Shown: positions 1 to 7,776 of the stretch, in pieces
Position numbering within the stretch: position 1 is the stretch's first letter
How the letters are laid out: every line of letters begins with the position of its first letter
Source: Spongiibacter pelagi
GTDB lineage: Bacteria; Pseudomonadota; Gammaproteobacteria; Pseudomonadales; Spongiibacteraceae
DNA: 64,000 nucleotides
Assembly: GCF_014705705.1 (NCBI RefSeq)
Contig: NZ_JACXLD010000002.1
Span: forward strand, 186,001 to 250,000
Direction of reading: 5' to 3'
The notes under the pieces: model-generated
Told to the model about the DNA's origin: nothing
What the model saw: only the letters and a program-made list of their open reading frames with translations
The model's database searches: none
Made by a program: the position numbers and the translations under genes

Positions 1-1
1 C

Positions 2-391
2 CTCAAACGCTACAACCTTACGCCTCGCGCACGCATTCATCATATGAGCGTCCGCGCTGACGATCCCATCTGGATGCTGACCGCACCGATTCCCGCTACC
101 GAATACGCACTGAAAAAAGCGGGCATGACACTGGCCGATATTGATCTGGTAGAAATTAACGAAGCTTTTGCTTCGGTGGTGATGGCATGGCTGAAAGAGA
201 CCGGCTATGACCACGCAAAAACCAATGTGAATGGTGGTGCCATCGCGCTGGGGCATCCGCTGGGCGCCACCGGGACGAAACTGATGACGACGCTGCTGCA
301 TGAATTGGAACGTACCGGTGGGCGCTACGGCCTTCAGACTATGTGTGAGGGTGGGGGGCAGGCCAACGTTACCATCTTAGAACGGTTGTAG
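2..391 (+). CDS. fadA6: Acetyl-CoA acyltransferase, FadA6-like (C-terminal part)
   Basis: Only the last ~129 residues are present; the frame is open from base 2 and stops at 389-391, so the gene begins outside the window. The thiolase C-terminal domain is clear: 'EINEAFA', 'GGAIALGHPLGATG' with the catalytic His, and 'TMCEGGG' with the second catalytic Cys. The phrases 'LTPRARIHH', 'TAPIPATEYAL' and 'ERTGGRYGLQTM' match the FadA6 type of thiolase, which in actinobacteria acts late in steroid C/D-ring degradation. The IpdF-like SDR and the dehydrogenase pair downstream support that role. A general beta-ketothiolase is the alternative. The family call rests on memory, not a search. Confidence 0.85.
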   Translation, partial: LKRYNLTPRARIHHMSVRADDPIWMLTAPIPATEYALKKAGMTLADIDLVEINEAFASVVMAWLKETGYDHAKTNVNGGAIALGHPLGATGTKLMTTLLHELERTGGRYGLQTMCEGGGQANVTILERL

Positions 392-411
392 GCGGTTCCT
401 TCTGGCGGCTC

Positions 412-519
412 CACCTGAGGCTCGCTGGCGGCGTTGGAGCAAAAATTTTGATCGGTCACTTACTGTTTGTAAGCTCCCTCACAAAATCTCCACTCCGCCT
501 ACCCAGCAAACCTCAGGTG
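412..519. repeat. Large imperfect palindrome, copy 1
   Basis: Between the thiolase stop and the next gene, the left arm starts 'cacctgaggctcgctgg' and the right arm, read in reverse complement, starts 'cacctgaggtttgctgg'. The apex is around 466, where 'cttac' and 'gtaag' flank a short loop. Inner parts of the arms pair with interruptions. Related palindromes occur at 4616-4721 and 5621-5722. The transcript could fold into a long hairpin and affect mRNA processing or termination. The rest of the 215-base gap holds only the next gene's ribosome-binding site. Confidence 0.75.
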
Positions 520-618
520 AAACCTTGGAATAAAGCTAAAAAATTTCAGCTTTGACGGCTGGCGATCTACTGATCGGATGATGTATTAAAAAATAATAGA
601 AAAGAATTGGAGAAAACC

Positions 619-1503
619 ATGGGTATTCTTGCTGGCCGTGTGGCCATTATCACTGGCGCGGGTGGTGGCTTGGGTGCTGCTCACGCACGGATATTTGCAG
701 CAGAAGGTTGCTGCGTGGTGGTTAACGATATCAATCAAGCGGCGGCGCAGGCAGTGGTCGATGAGATTAGCGCAGCCGGTGGTAAGGCGGTGGTGAATAC
801 TTCAGATATCACCAACTACGATGACAGTTTGAATGCCATTAAGCAGGCGGTAGATGCCTTTGGTGATTTGCATATTGTGCTGAATAACGCCGGGATTAAT
901 CGCGACCGTATGTTTGCCTCCATGACCGAACAGGAGTGGGACGCGATTATGTCAGTGCATCTCAAAGGGCATTTCTGTATGTCTTCCCACGCGGTGCATT
1001 ACTGGCGTGCTCAGGCAAAAGAGGGCAAACCTGTTGCCGCGCGAATTATTAATACCACGTCAGGTGCCGGCTTGCAGGGCAGTGTTGGTCAGTCAAATTA
1101 CGCCGCTGCCAAGGCGGGGATTGCGGCGCTGACCTTGAATCAGGCGGCGGAGTTGGCGCGCTATGGCATTACTGCCAATGCGATTGCTCCAGCGGCCAGA
1201 ACCAGCATGACCATGGGTGTTGAAGCCATGGCGCAGCGTATGGCCAAGCCGGAGGATGGCAGCTTTGATTATTTCGCGCCGGAGAATGTTTCTTCTCTGC
1301 TGGCGTGGATTGCCAGTGCCGAATCGAGCCATGTCAGTGGCTGTGTGTTTGAAGCCGAGGGCGGAAAAATATCCCTTGCCGATGGTTGGCGCACCGGCCC
1401 GGAAGTGGATAAGGGCGATCGCTGGCAGCCTGCCGAGGTTGGGCAGGCGGTGGCCAAACTGATGGAACAAGCGGTTCCTGCTCAGAAAGTGTATGGCAGT
1501 TAA
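619..1503 (+). CDS. SDR-family (3-hydroxyacyl-CoA type) dehydrogenase
   Basis: A 294-residue NAD(P)-dependent short-chain dehydrogenase. The nucleotide motif is 'TGAGGGLGAAHA' near the N-terminus. 'NNAG' is in the middle, then the catalytic Ser in 'NTTSGAGLQG' and Tyr/Lys in 'YAAAK'. A C-terminal tail of about 50 residues follows the usual SDR core, as in the (3R)-hydroxyacyl-CoA dehydrogenase part of multifunctional enzymes and in SDRs of actinobacterial steroid-ring regions. The ATG at 619 is chosen because GGAG lies at 609-612; a TTG at 607 would place the start inside that site. It probably oxidises a 3-hydroxyacyl-CoA made during ring degradation; the exact substrate is unknown. Confidence 0.85.
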   Translation: MGILAGRVAIITGAGGGLGAAHARIFAAEGCCVVVNDINQAAAQAVVDEISAAGGKAVVNTSDITNYDDSLNAIKQAVDAFGDLHIVLNNAGINRDRMFASMTEQEWDAIMSVHLKGHFCMSSHAVHYWRAQAKEGKPVAARIINTTSGAGLQGSVGQSNYAAAKAGIAALTLNQAAELARYGITANAIAPAARTSMTMGVEAMAQRMAKPEDGSFDYFAPENVSSLLAWIASAESSHVSGCVFEAEGGKISLADGWRTGPEVDKGDRWQPAEVGQAVAKLMEQAVPAQKVYGS

Positions 1504-1599
1504 ATTACGCAAAGATGTGAATTGGCACAGGGATATCAGCCGATTTCCTGTTGGGGCTGCGGCATAATCATGATTTTCATTCATAAACAGGGAGAAAAC

Positions 1600-2160
1600 A
1601 TGATGAAAAAAGCGATTCGCACAAGCCGTGCCCTAGCCTTACTTGGCGTAATGACCGCCGCTTCTGCAAGTCACGCCGGTGGTGTGGCCTTTCGTTTTGG
1701 TGACGACAGCCTGGGCTTTTCTGTAGCCGGTAATTTGTCGGCGGAAACCAGCGGGCAATTTGATTGGTTGCACCGGGATGACGATAACGCCGATATGGTG
1801 GCAACCGGCTTGTTTGCCAATGGTAAGCGCGGCTCACTCACCGGACGCATGGGTGTGAAAGCCGTTGGTTTGATTGGTGATAACACCGATTACAGCGGAG
1901 CGGCACTGGCGTTTGGCGGTGACTTGGCGCTGCCACTTAACGATATGTTGCGTCTGCGTGGCGGCGTGTTTTATGCGCCGGGTACAACATCTTTTAGTGA
2001 TGTTGATGGTTTCCGCGAGGCCTCGGCGAGTCTGGAATTTAACCTGTTTCAGAATTCAGCCATTGAACTGGGCGTCGCTCAGATCCGTTTTGAAGATCAA
2101 CGCGGGCGTAAATTTGAATTTGATGACGGCCTGTTTCTGCGATTGCAGTTAAGGCTGTAA
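1600..2160 (+). CDS. Small outer-membrane beta-barrel protein, YfaZ-like
   Basis: About 186 residues from the ATG at 1600, which follows GGAGAA at 1591. An N-terminal signal peptide with Ala-rich core ends near 'ASHAGG'. The mature part shows alternating amphipathic strands rich in Gly, Asp and aromatics and ends in 'LFLRLQLRL', as outer-membrane barrels often do. It resembles YfaZ-type proteins, whose function is not established. It sits between an SDR and the acyl-CoA dehydrogenases on the same strand, so a role in uptake of a hydrophobic substrate is possible, but that is inference from position only. Confidence 0.7.
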   Translation: MMKKAIRTSRALALLGVMTAASASHAGGVAFRFGDDSLGFSVAGNLSAETSGQFDWLHRDDDNADMVATGLFANGKRGSLTGRMGVKAVGLIGDNTDYSGAALAFGGDLALPLNDMLRLRGGVFYAPGTTSFSDVDGFREASASLEFNLFQNSAIELGVAQIRFEDQRGRKFEFDDGLFLRLQLRL

Positions 2161-2180
2161 AAATAATAGATGGGGTGGGG

Positions 2181-3386
2181 ATGGAGTTTGCCTTTAACGA
2201 AGAGCAATTAATGATTCAAGAGTCGGCCGAATCCTTTTTAAGGGATAAGTCGACCAGCGAATCGATTCGCCGTGTGATGGATACAGACACGGGATACTGC
2301 CCCGAACTTTGGCAAAGTATTTGCCAAGATATGTATTGGCAGGCGATTCATCTGCCCGAGTCCTGCGGCGGTATGGGCTTGGGCTATGTTGAATTGCTTG
2401 CAGTAACAGAACAAATGGGGCGCTACCTACTTTGTGCGCCCTTCTTTTCAAGTGTTGCACTGGCGGCAAATGCGATATTGCTGGCGGGTTCTGAATCTCA
2501 GAAACAATGCTATCTCAGCGCGATCGCCGAGGGTAAAACCGCAACACTGGCTTACTCCTCCAGTGGCAGCAGTCAGTCGTTCAATCACGTTGTAGCTCGC
2601 TGTGTTGCAGATGGCGACCACTATATTCTCAATGGCGACTATCAGCATGTCATCGACGGCGCTAGCAGTGAGTTTTTGATTCTTGCTGCCCGTGATGAGC
2701 AGGACGATATTCAATTATTTCTTGTTGACGGGATGTCTGCTGGGCTGGAAGTCCAAGCGCTTCCAACCATGGATCAAACCCGTCATCGCGCTAGGCTAAG
2801 CGCCTCTAATTTGCGCCTGCCAGCCTCGACGCGTTTATCCCAGTTCGATAATGCCAACACCGCATTTTCTGCAGTGTTGGATTTGGCCACCATTGCCTTA
2901 GCCGCCGAGCAAGTCGGCTTAATGCAGCAACTATTAGATATGGCGGTGGCTTATACCGGCGAGCGCCAGCAGTTCAATCGACCCATTGCCAGCTTTCAGG
3001 CGATTAAACATATGGCCGCAGACATGATGCTGCGAACCGAAGTTGGCCGCTCAGCAGTGTATTACGCCGCTTGTATTGCCGATGAATATTTGGCGGGAAC
3101 CGGCACCTCAGAAAGTCTTGCAGAGGCGGCGAGTATCGCCAAGGCCTGGTGTTCTGAGTCCGCGTTTAAAAATGCGGCGGACTGCCTGCAAATGCATGGC
3201 GGTGTTGGTTTTACCTGGGAATACGATGTCCACCTGTTTTTTAAACGGGCCAAAGCCAGCGAGCACTTTTTAGGTAATAGCGCTCAGCACCGCGAGCGCA
3301 TTGCCACGATGTTATTAGATGAAAAACGGTTATTTGGTAACACGCCGTTATTTAGTGATAAGAAGTTAGTGGGAGCCGAAAAATGA
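2181..3386 (+). CDS. Acyl-CoA dehydrogenase, first subunit of a pair
   Basis: About 401 residues with N-terminal helical, middle beta and C-terminal helical acyl-CoA dehydrogenase domains. 'ERQQFNRPIASFQ' in the C-terminal domain is the segment that binds the FAD pyrophosphate across the subunit interface in this family. The middle domain is poorly conserved, lacking the usual SEPxAGSD-type flavin loop. That loop is intact in the next gene. Such complementary pairs form heterotetramers in steroid degradation (ChsE-type enzymes), so this is probably the partner subunit. The ATG at 2181 is preferred; a GTG at 2175 is in frame and cannot be excluded. The stop overlaps the next start by 4 bases. 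Confidence 0.85.
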   Translation: MEFAFNEEQLMIQESAESFLRDKSTSESIRRVMDTDTGYCPELWQSICQDMYWQAIHLPESCGGMGLGYVELLAVTEQMGRYLLCAPFFSSVALAANAILLAGSESQKQCYLSAIAEGKTATLAYSSSGSSQSFNHVVARCVADGDHYILNGDYQHVIDGASSEFLILAARDEQDDIQLFLVDGMSAGLEVQALPTMDQTRHRARLSASNLRLPASTRLSQFDNANTAFSAVLDLATIALAAEQVGLMQQLLDMAVAYTGERQQFNRPIASFQAIKHMAADMMLRTEVGRSAVYYAACIADEYLAGTGTSESLAEAASIAKAWCSESAFKNAADCLQMHGGVGFTWEYDVHLFFKRAKASEHFLGNSAQHRERIATMLLDEKRLFGNTPLFSDKKLVGAEK

Positions 3387-4573
3387 AGTTGAGTTTTACT
3401 CCCGAAGACGAACAATTCCGCGGTGAAATCGCAAGCTGGTTACAGGAAAACTTGTGCGGCGAATTTGCAGAACTAAAATTTCGCGGCGGCCCTGGTGATG
3501 AGCATATGTTTCCCGAGCAGCGCAAAGGCTGGGAACAAAAGCTGGCGGAAGGCGGCTGGACCTGTGTGTCTTGGCCCAAGCAATACGGCGGCCGTGAACT
3601 CTCCATTGAGCAACAAGTGATTTTCTATGAAGAATACGCCCGCGCTGGTGCGCCGGGGCGTATGGGCCATATTGGCGACGGTTTGGCCGGCCCCACCATT
3701 TTAGCCTTTGGTACCGAGGCGCAAAAACAGAAATACCTGCCGGGCATTTTAGCGGGCACCGAGTTTTGGTGTCAGGGCTATTCCGAACCCGGAGCAGGTT
3801 CTGATTTGGCCAATGTAAAAACCAAAGCGCGATTTGATGAGGCCAGCGGCAAGTGGATTCTCAATGGCCAGAAAGTGTGGACCTCTCTGGCCCACGAGTC
3901 CGACTACTGCTTTGTGATTGCGCGCACTGATCCAGAGTCCAGCGCTCATAAAGGGCTGGGGTTCTTTTTGATGAAAATGGATCAGCCGGGAATCACCGTG
4001 CGCCCCATTGAACAAATCACCGGCACCTCAGAATTTAATGAAGTTTTTTTCGATGATGCGGTGTGCGATGCCGACGATATTGTCGGCGCACCGGGCGAGG
4101 GTTGGAAAGTGGCAATGGGCTTGCTGGGTTTTGAACGCGGCGTGTCTACCCTCGGCCAGCAAATGGCCTTTCAAAATGAATTAGACGAAGTTATAAAACT
4201 GGCCAAATCGCGGGGCGCAGATCGCGACCCAGCATTGCGTCAGCGTATAGCGCAAGCCCATATCGGCCTGAAAATCATGCGCTATAACAGTATGCGTATG
4301 TTGTCCGGCGGTGCAGATGGCAGCCTGCAAAAAGAGGCGCTGATCTATAAATTGTACTGGGCGAGCTGGCATAGAGACCTTGGCGAATTGGCGATGGATA
4401 TTCTCGGTGAAGATGCCGATATTCTCGCTGGCGAGAACTATGAATTGAGTCGCCTGCAGTCGCTGTTTTTGTTTACCCGCTCGGATACGATTTATGGTGG
4501 GACTAATGAGATACAGAGAAATATTATTGCGGAGCGGGGGCTTGGAATGCCGAGGGAAAAACGGGCTTCGTGA
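3383..4573 (+). CDS. Acyl-CoA dehydrogenase, second subunit of a pair
   Basis: A 396-residue acyl-CoA dehydrogenase translationally coupled to the previous gene through ATGA. The middle domain has the flavin-contact loop 'GYSEPGAGSDLA' and 'GQKVWTSLAH'. The C-terminus has 'IYGGTNEIQRN', where the Glu that acts as base in short-chain dehydrogenases (YEGT) is Gly, so the base must lie elsewhere or in the partner. The ERxQFG-type FAD segment is not seen here, while the previous gene has it. The two proteins therefore look like halves of one alpha2beta2 enzyme oxidising a steroid-derived acyl-CoA. The substrate cannot be read from sequence. Confidence 0.88.
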   Translation: MKLSFTPEDEQFRGEIASWLQENLCGEFAELKFRGGPGDEHMFPEQRKGWEQKLAEGGWTCVSWPKQYGGRELSIEQQVIFYEEYARAGAPGRMGHIGDGLAGPTILAFGTEAQKQKYLPGILAGTEFWCQGYSEPGAGSDLANVKTKARFDEASGKWILNGQKVWTSLAHESDYCFVIARTDPESSAHKGLGFFLMKMDQPGITVRPIEQITGTSEFNEVFFDDAVCDADDIVGAPGEGWKVAMGLLGFERGVSTLGQQMAFQNELDEVIKLAKSRGADRDPALRQRIAQAHIGLKIMRYNSMRMLSGGADGSLQKEALIYKLYWASWHRDLGELAMDILGEDADILAGENYELSRLQSLFLFTRSDTIYGGTNEIQRNIIAERGLGMPREKRAS

Positions 4574-4645
4574 TGAACTCCTTGGCGGCGTTGAAATACG
4601 GGGAGCGCGGGCTTCGTGATGAACTCCCTGGCGGCGTTGAAATAC
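4562..4645 (+). repeat. 38-bp tandem duplication across a stop codon
   Basis: Bases 4562-4599 and 4608-4645 are nearly identical, with one difference ('actccttgg' versus 'actccctgg'). The first unit includes the last codons and stop of the dehydrogenase gene (4571-4573). The second unit is also the left arm of palindrome copy 2. It looks like a recent local duplication of the gene end plus one arm of the palindrome. Confidence 0.85.
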
Positions 4646-4721
4646 CCTTTTTAGTCGGTCACATACTATTTGTATGCTCCCTCCTAAAAAGCCCATTTCG
4701 CCTTGCCAGAAAGCCCATCAC
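4616..4721. repeat. Large imperfect palindrome, copy 2
   Basis: The outer arms are 'gtgatg' (4616) and 'catcac' (ending 4721). The apex near 4668 has 'catac' and 'gtatg' around a short loop. The inner block 'ggtcacatactatttgtatg' closely resembles copy 1. The rest of the gap to 4825 is A-rich ('aaaacaaaacaaaacaaaa') and shows no gene. Confidence 0.75.
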
Positions 4722-4825
4722 AAACTCCTAGGTTTGGGTGGAAAATAAAAACAAAACAAAACAAAAAAAGAAACAGCTAATCATTAGTAAAGAAAAAATT
4801 AAAAGCGAAGATAAAGAGAGTTCTG

Positions 4826-5614
4826 ATGAATATCCATATCCCTGAATATGTAAGCGGCCACGGTTTGTTAAAAGATAAATCGGTATTGATTACGGCGGCG
4901 GCCGGGGTCGGTATTGGTTTTTCGGCAGCAACACGTGCGGTAGAAGAGGGTTGTCGGGCAATTGTAATCAGCGATATTCACGAGGGTCGCTTAAACGAGG
5001 CGGTGGATAAGCTGAAAAGCGAAACCGGCTTGGAATCGGTTTGGGGCAATGTGTGCAATGTCGCGGTTGAAGAAGACGTTCAAGCGCTAATCGCCTTTGC
5101 TGAGGAACAGACCGGCGGTGTCGATGTGCTGATTAATAACGCAGGTTTGGGAACTTCAAAACTTCTGATCGATATGGAAGATCCCGAGTGGAATAAAGTT
5201 ATTGATGTCACGCTTAATGGCACTATGCGGATGACCCGCCAGATGATGCGAGTGATGAAAACCCGTGGGCAAGGGGTCATTGTTAATAATGCTTCCGTGC
5301 TCGGTTGGCGCGCACAGAAAGAACAAGCGCATTACGCTGCCGCTAAAGCCGGGGTGATGGCGCTAACACGTTGCGCCGCCTTGGAGGCCGCTGATTTTGG
5401 TGTGCGTATCAACGCCGTAGCGCCATCTTTGGCCGTGCATCCGATGTTGAAAAAATCAGCGCCCGAAGCATTGTTGAAAGAATTGGAATCGCGTGAGGCC
5501 TATGGCCGTGGAGCGGAGGTGTGGGAGGTGGCTAATATTATGATGTTTTTGGCCTCCGATTATTCGAGCTATCTTACCGGCGAGATTATCAGTTGTTCCT
5601 CCCAGCGCGCCTGA
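4826..5614 (+). CDS. ipdF: IpdF-like short-chain dehydrogenase
   Basis: A 262-residue SDR. It has the nucleotide motif 'TAAAGVGIGFSAA', 'NNAG', and catalytic 'NNASVLGWRAQ' with 'YAAAK'. 'GHGLLKDKSVLITAAAG', 'NASVLGWRAQ', 'HYAAAKAGVMALTR' and 'ASDYSSYLTGE' match IpdF, the dehydrogenase that acts on the hydroxylated indanone-propionate CoA thioester during actinobacterial steroid C/D-ring catabolism. Neighbouring FadA6-like and dehydrogenase genes fit that pathway. The identification is from recalled family sequence and should hold at family level; the exact hydroxyl position is not shown by sequence. Confidence 0.82.
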   Translation: MNIHIPEYVSGHGLLKDKSVLITAAAGVGIGFSAATRAVEEGCRAIVISDIHEGRLNEAVDKLKSETGLESVWGNVCNVAVEEDVQALIAFAEEQTGGVDVLINNAGLGTSKLLIDMEDPEWNKVIDVTLNGTMRMTRQMMRVMKTRGQGVIVNNASVLGWRAQKEQAHYAAAKAGVMALTRCAALEAADFGVRINAVAPSLAVHPMLKKSAPEALLKELESREAYGRGAEVWEVANIMMFLASDYSSYLTGEIISCSSQRA

Positions 5615-5620
5615 ACTCCT

Positions 5621-5722
5621 CCTCCTTAGCTCTGGCGTCGTTATCACTTTGCTTAAAATGCTCATTTACTCAATGTAAATTCCGCTTTTTCGCAAAATGA
5701 TGCCTCGCCAGCGCGTCGGAGG
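5621..5722. repeat. Large imperfect palindrome, copy 3
   Basis: The outer arms are 'cctccttagctctggcg' (5621) and 'cgccagcgcgtcggagg' (ending 5722). The apex near 5671 has 'tttac' and 'gtaaa' around 'tcaat'. This copy is more diverged from copies 1 and 2 but keeps the architecture: an outer ggcg/cgcc element, an A+T-rich mid-stem and a ttac/gtaa tip. It begins a few bases after the SDR stop. The remaining ~100 bases before the thiolase carry no recognisable feature. Confidence 0.7.
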
Positions 5723-5820
5723 TTGTATTAAAGGTTGGTTGCAATTTACCTTGGAAAAACGGGATAGCAAATACCAAATACCAAGGAACTTTGGGTTAAA
5801 TAAGAAAAGAGAGAAATCAA

Positions 5821-7023
5821 ATGAAAGAAGCCGTCATAGTTTCAACCGCCCGCACGGGTATGGGTAAGTCGTTTCGCGGCGCATTAAACGATACCGAAGC
5901 GCCAGCCATGGGTGGTCATGTGGTGCGCGCAGCGGTAGAGAAAGCGGGCATTGATCCGGCGAGTATTGATGATGTGATTATGGGTGCGGCGGCGCAGCAG
6001 GGCACCCAAGCCTATAATATTGGTCGCTTGTGCGGTGTGGCGGCAGGTCTGCCTGACACGGTTGCCGGTATGGCCATTGAGCGCCAGTGCAGCTCAGGGT
6101 TGATGTCGATTGCCTGGGCGGCTAAATCCATAATGTGTAATGAAATGGATGTGGCGGTTGCTGGCGGTCTCGAGTCTATTTCTTTGGTACAGACCAAGCA
6201 TAAAAATGCCTACCGCAATGTCTCTAAAACCGTTACGGATATAGATCCAAGCGCTTACATTCCGATGATCGAAACCGCTGAAATTGTCGCGGACCGCTAC
6301 GGTATTTCCCGCGAGGCGCAGGATGAATATTCCCTGCAAAGTCAGCAGCGGGTTGCTGCAGCACAGCAGGCGGGTTTATTTGCCGAAGAGATTGTGCCCT
6401 TTGAGGCCAGAATGTCGGTGTTCAATAAAGAAACCAAGGAAACCAGTTATCAAACTGTGATGCTGGATCGCGATGAGTGCAATCGGCCGTCAACCACCTT
6501 GGAAAGTCTGTCTTCACTGGAACCGGTTTGGAAAGACGGCGAGTGGGTAAAACAAGGTCGTTTTATTACGGCGGGTAATGCCTCGCAATTGTCTGATGGT
6601 GCATCGGCCAGTGTCGTTATGGACAGCAAGCGTGCAGAGCAATTGGGCCTTTCACCCCTGGGGGCGTATCGCGGTTTGGCGGTGGCGGGCTGCAAAGCCG
6701 ATGAGATGGGTATTGGGCCGGTATTTGCCATTCCAAAACTATTACAGCGCCACGGCTTAAAGGTGGACGATATTGGACTGTGGGAATTGAATGAGGCGTT
6801 TGCCTGTCAGGTGCTTTATTGCCGAGACAAACTGGGCATTGATAATGCGCGCTTGAACGTTAATGGCGGTGCGATTGCTATTGGCCATCCCTTTGGTATG
6901 AGTGGTGCGCGTATGGTCGGCCATGCCTTGTTAGAGGCGCGTCGCCGCAAGGAAAAATACGCGGTAGTGACCATGTGTATTGGTGGCGGTATGGGTGCAG
7001 CGGCGCTATTTGAAGTGTTTTAA
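5821..7023 (+). CDS. Acetyl-CoA acyltransferase (thiolase)
   Basis: A complete 400-residue degradative-type thiolase. The nucleophilic Cys lies in '[10 protein letters not shown]'. 'NEAFACQ' and '[14 protein letters not shown]' carry the catalytic Asn and His, and 'TMCIGGGMG' the second Cys. It would cleave a 3-oxoacyl-CoA to acetyl-CoA and a shortened acyl-CoA. It is clearly a different subtype from the FadA6-like fragment at the left edge and may act on the steroid side chain or on a ring-derived chain. It is the last + strand gene of the left block; a perfect hairpin follows the stop. Confidence 0.93.
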   Translation: MKEAVIVSTARTGMGKSFRGALNDTEAPAMGGHVVRAAVEKAGIDPASIDDVIMGAAAQQGTQAYNIGRLCGVAAGLPDTVAGMAIERQCSSGLMSIAWAAKSIMCNEMDVAVAGGLESISLVQTKHKNAYRNVSKTVTDIDPSAYIPMIETAEIVADRYGISREAQDEYSLQSQQRVAAAQQAGLFAEEIVPFEARMSVFNKETKETSYQTVMLDRDECNRPSTTLESLSSLEPVWKDGEWVKQGRFITAGNASQLSDGASASVVMDSKRAEQLGLSPLGAYRGLAVAGCKADEMGIGPVFAIPKLLQRHGLKVDDIGLWELNEAFACQVLYCRDKLGIDNARLNVNGGAIAIGHPFGMSGARMVGHALLEARRRKEKYAVVTMCIGGGMGAAALFEVF

Positions 7024-7033
7024 ATCATTCCAT

Positions 7034-7059
7034 CTCGGCCCGGCAATTGTCGGGCCGAG
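7034..7059. terminator. Hairpin between convergent genes
   Basis: 'ctcggcccg' and 'cgggccgag' form a perfect 9-bp stem with an 8-base loop between the stop codons of the thiolase (+) and the barrel gene (-). Neither side has a strong T-run, so it is a likely but not textbook bidirectional terminator. Confidence 0.6.
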
Positions 7060-7062
7060 CGG

Positions 7063-7776
7063 CTAATAGAATTCGTATTCCAGCAAAAAGCGAATAACCA
7101 CATCTTCACTGTCTTGATCGAGTCCAAAGATACTGCCGAGCTGCCAGTGCAGGGAATTGGCATTGCTAAAGCGGATGGTGCCCATGGCGGCCGGGCCGAT
7201 ACCCCGGTAATCCTCGCCGGCGTAGAATTCAATCGCGGGTTCGAGATGGGGGTGATACATATAGCGCAGTTGGGCGTTTAATTGGCTGTCCCATTCCACT
7301 TTGTCGTTGCCCAGATTTTCATAAATCAGACTGGCATTTACGGTAGTGGTAAAGCGTTTAATTTGTTTGGCTATTATCACCGTCGCCGCGAGTTCGGTTT
7401 CCTTGTTTTCGCGCTGCTTTTCGTATTCAAGCATCAGACCCCAATCGGCACTGTATTCGCCTTGCTCGGTCAGTTGATAGCGGGCCTCAAGCTCGAAAGC
7501 ATCAATCGTTTTTTCGCCAAGATCATCATCAATAATATAGGCTTCTAAGGCTAGGCGGTCGGAAACAGCGGCGGCAAAACCGAGCTTTTGAATACTGTCT
7601 CGTTGGCGACCGGATTCGCTGCGATTAACCTCGACCCGGCGGTATTCCAGTTCTTTTTCCAATGGATTGACGTAGGGTTCGTAAACTCGATCTACCGCGA
7701 GCCCGTCGGCAAAGCCTTGGCTGGATGCTGTTAAACCGAGCAAAGAGATGAAAAAAACAGGGTGTTTACGCCGCAT
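7063..7776 (-). CDS. Outer-membrane beta-barrel protein of unknown function
   Basis: A 237-residue protein with a signal peptide ending near 'SSQGFADG'. The rest is alternating amphipathic strands with many Tyr/Glu residues, ending in 'FLLEYEFY', whose aromatic terminal residue fits BAM-dependent barrels. Its start overlaps the end of the FTR1 gene by 11 bases, so it is translationally coupled to the iron permease and is the last gene of the iron module. It may pass iron or another substrate across the outer membrane; no named family was recognised. Confidence 0.72.
   Translation of the reverse strand: MRRKHPVFFISLLGLTASSQGFADGLAVDRVYEPYVNPLEKELEYRRVEVNRSESGRQRDSIQKLGFAAAVSDRLALEAYIIDDDLGEKTIDAFELEARYQLTEQGEYSADWGLMLEYEKQRENKETELAATVIIAKQIKRFTTTVNASLIYENLGNDKVEWDSQLNAQLRYMYHPHLEPAIEFYAGEDYRGIGPAAMGTIRFSNANSLHWQLGSIFGLDQDSEDVVIRFLLEYEFY

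Noticed and set aside
1093-1584. 163-codon open frame on the - strand within the SDR gene
   Set aside because: It is antisense to conserved SDR motifs and has a composition typical of shadow frames (rich in Arg, His).
4181-4696. 171-codon open frame on the - strand across the dehydrogenase end and palindrome
   Set aside because: It is antisense to a well-conserved gene, reads through the palindrome and resembles no protein family.
412-5722. Insertion sequences
   Set aside because: The three palindromes have no transposase gene and no target-site duplication was identified; they are short non-coding repeats.
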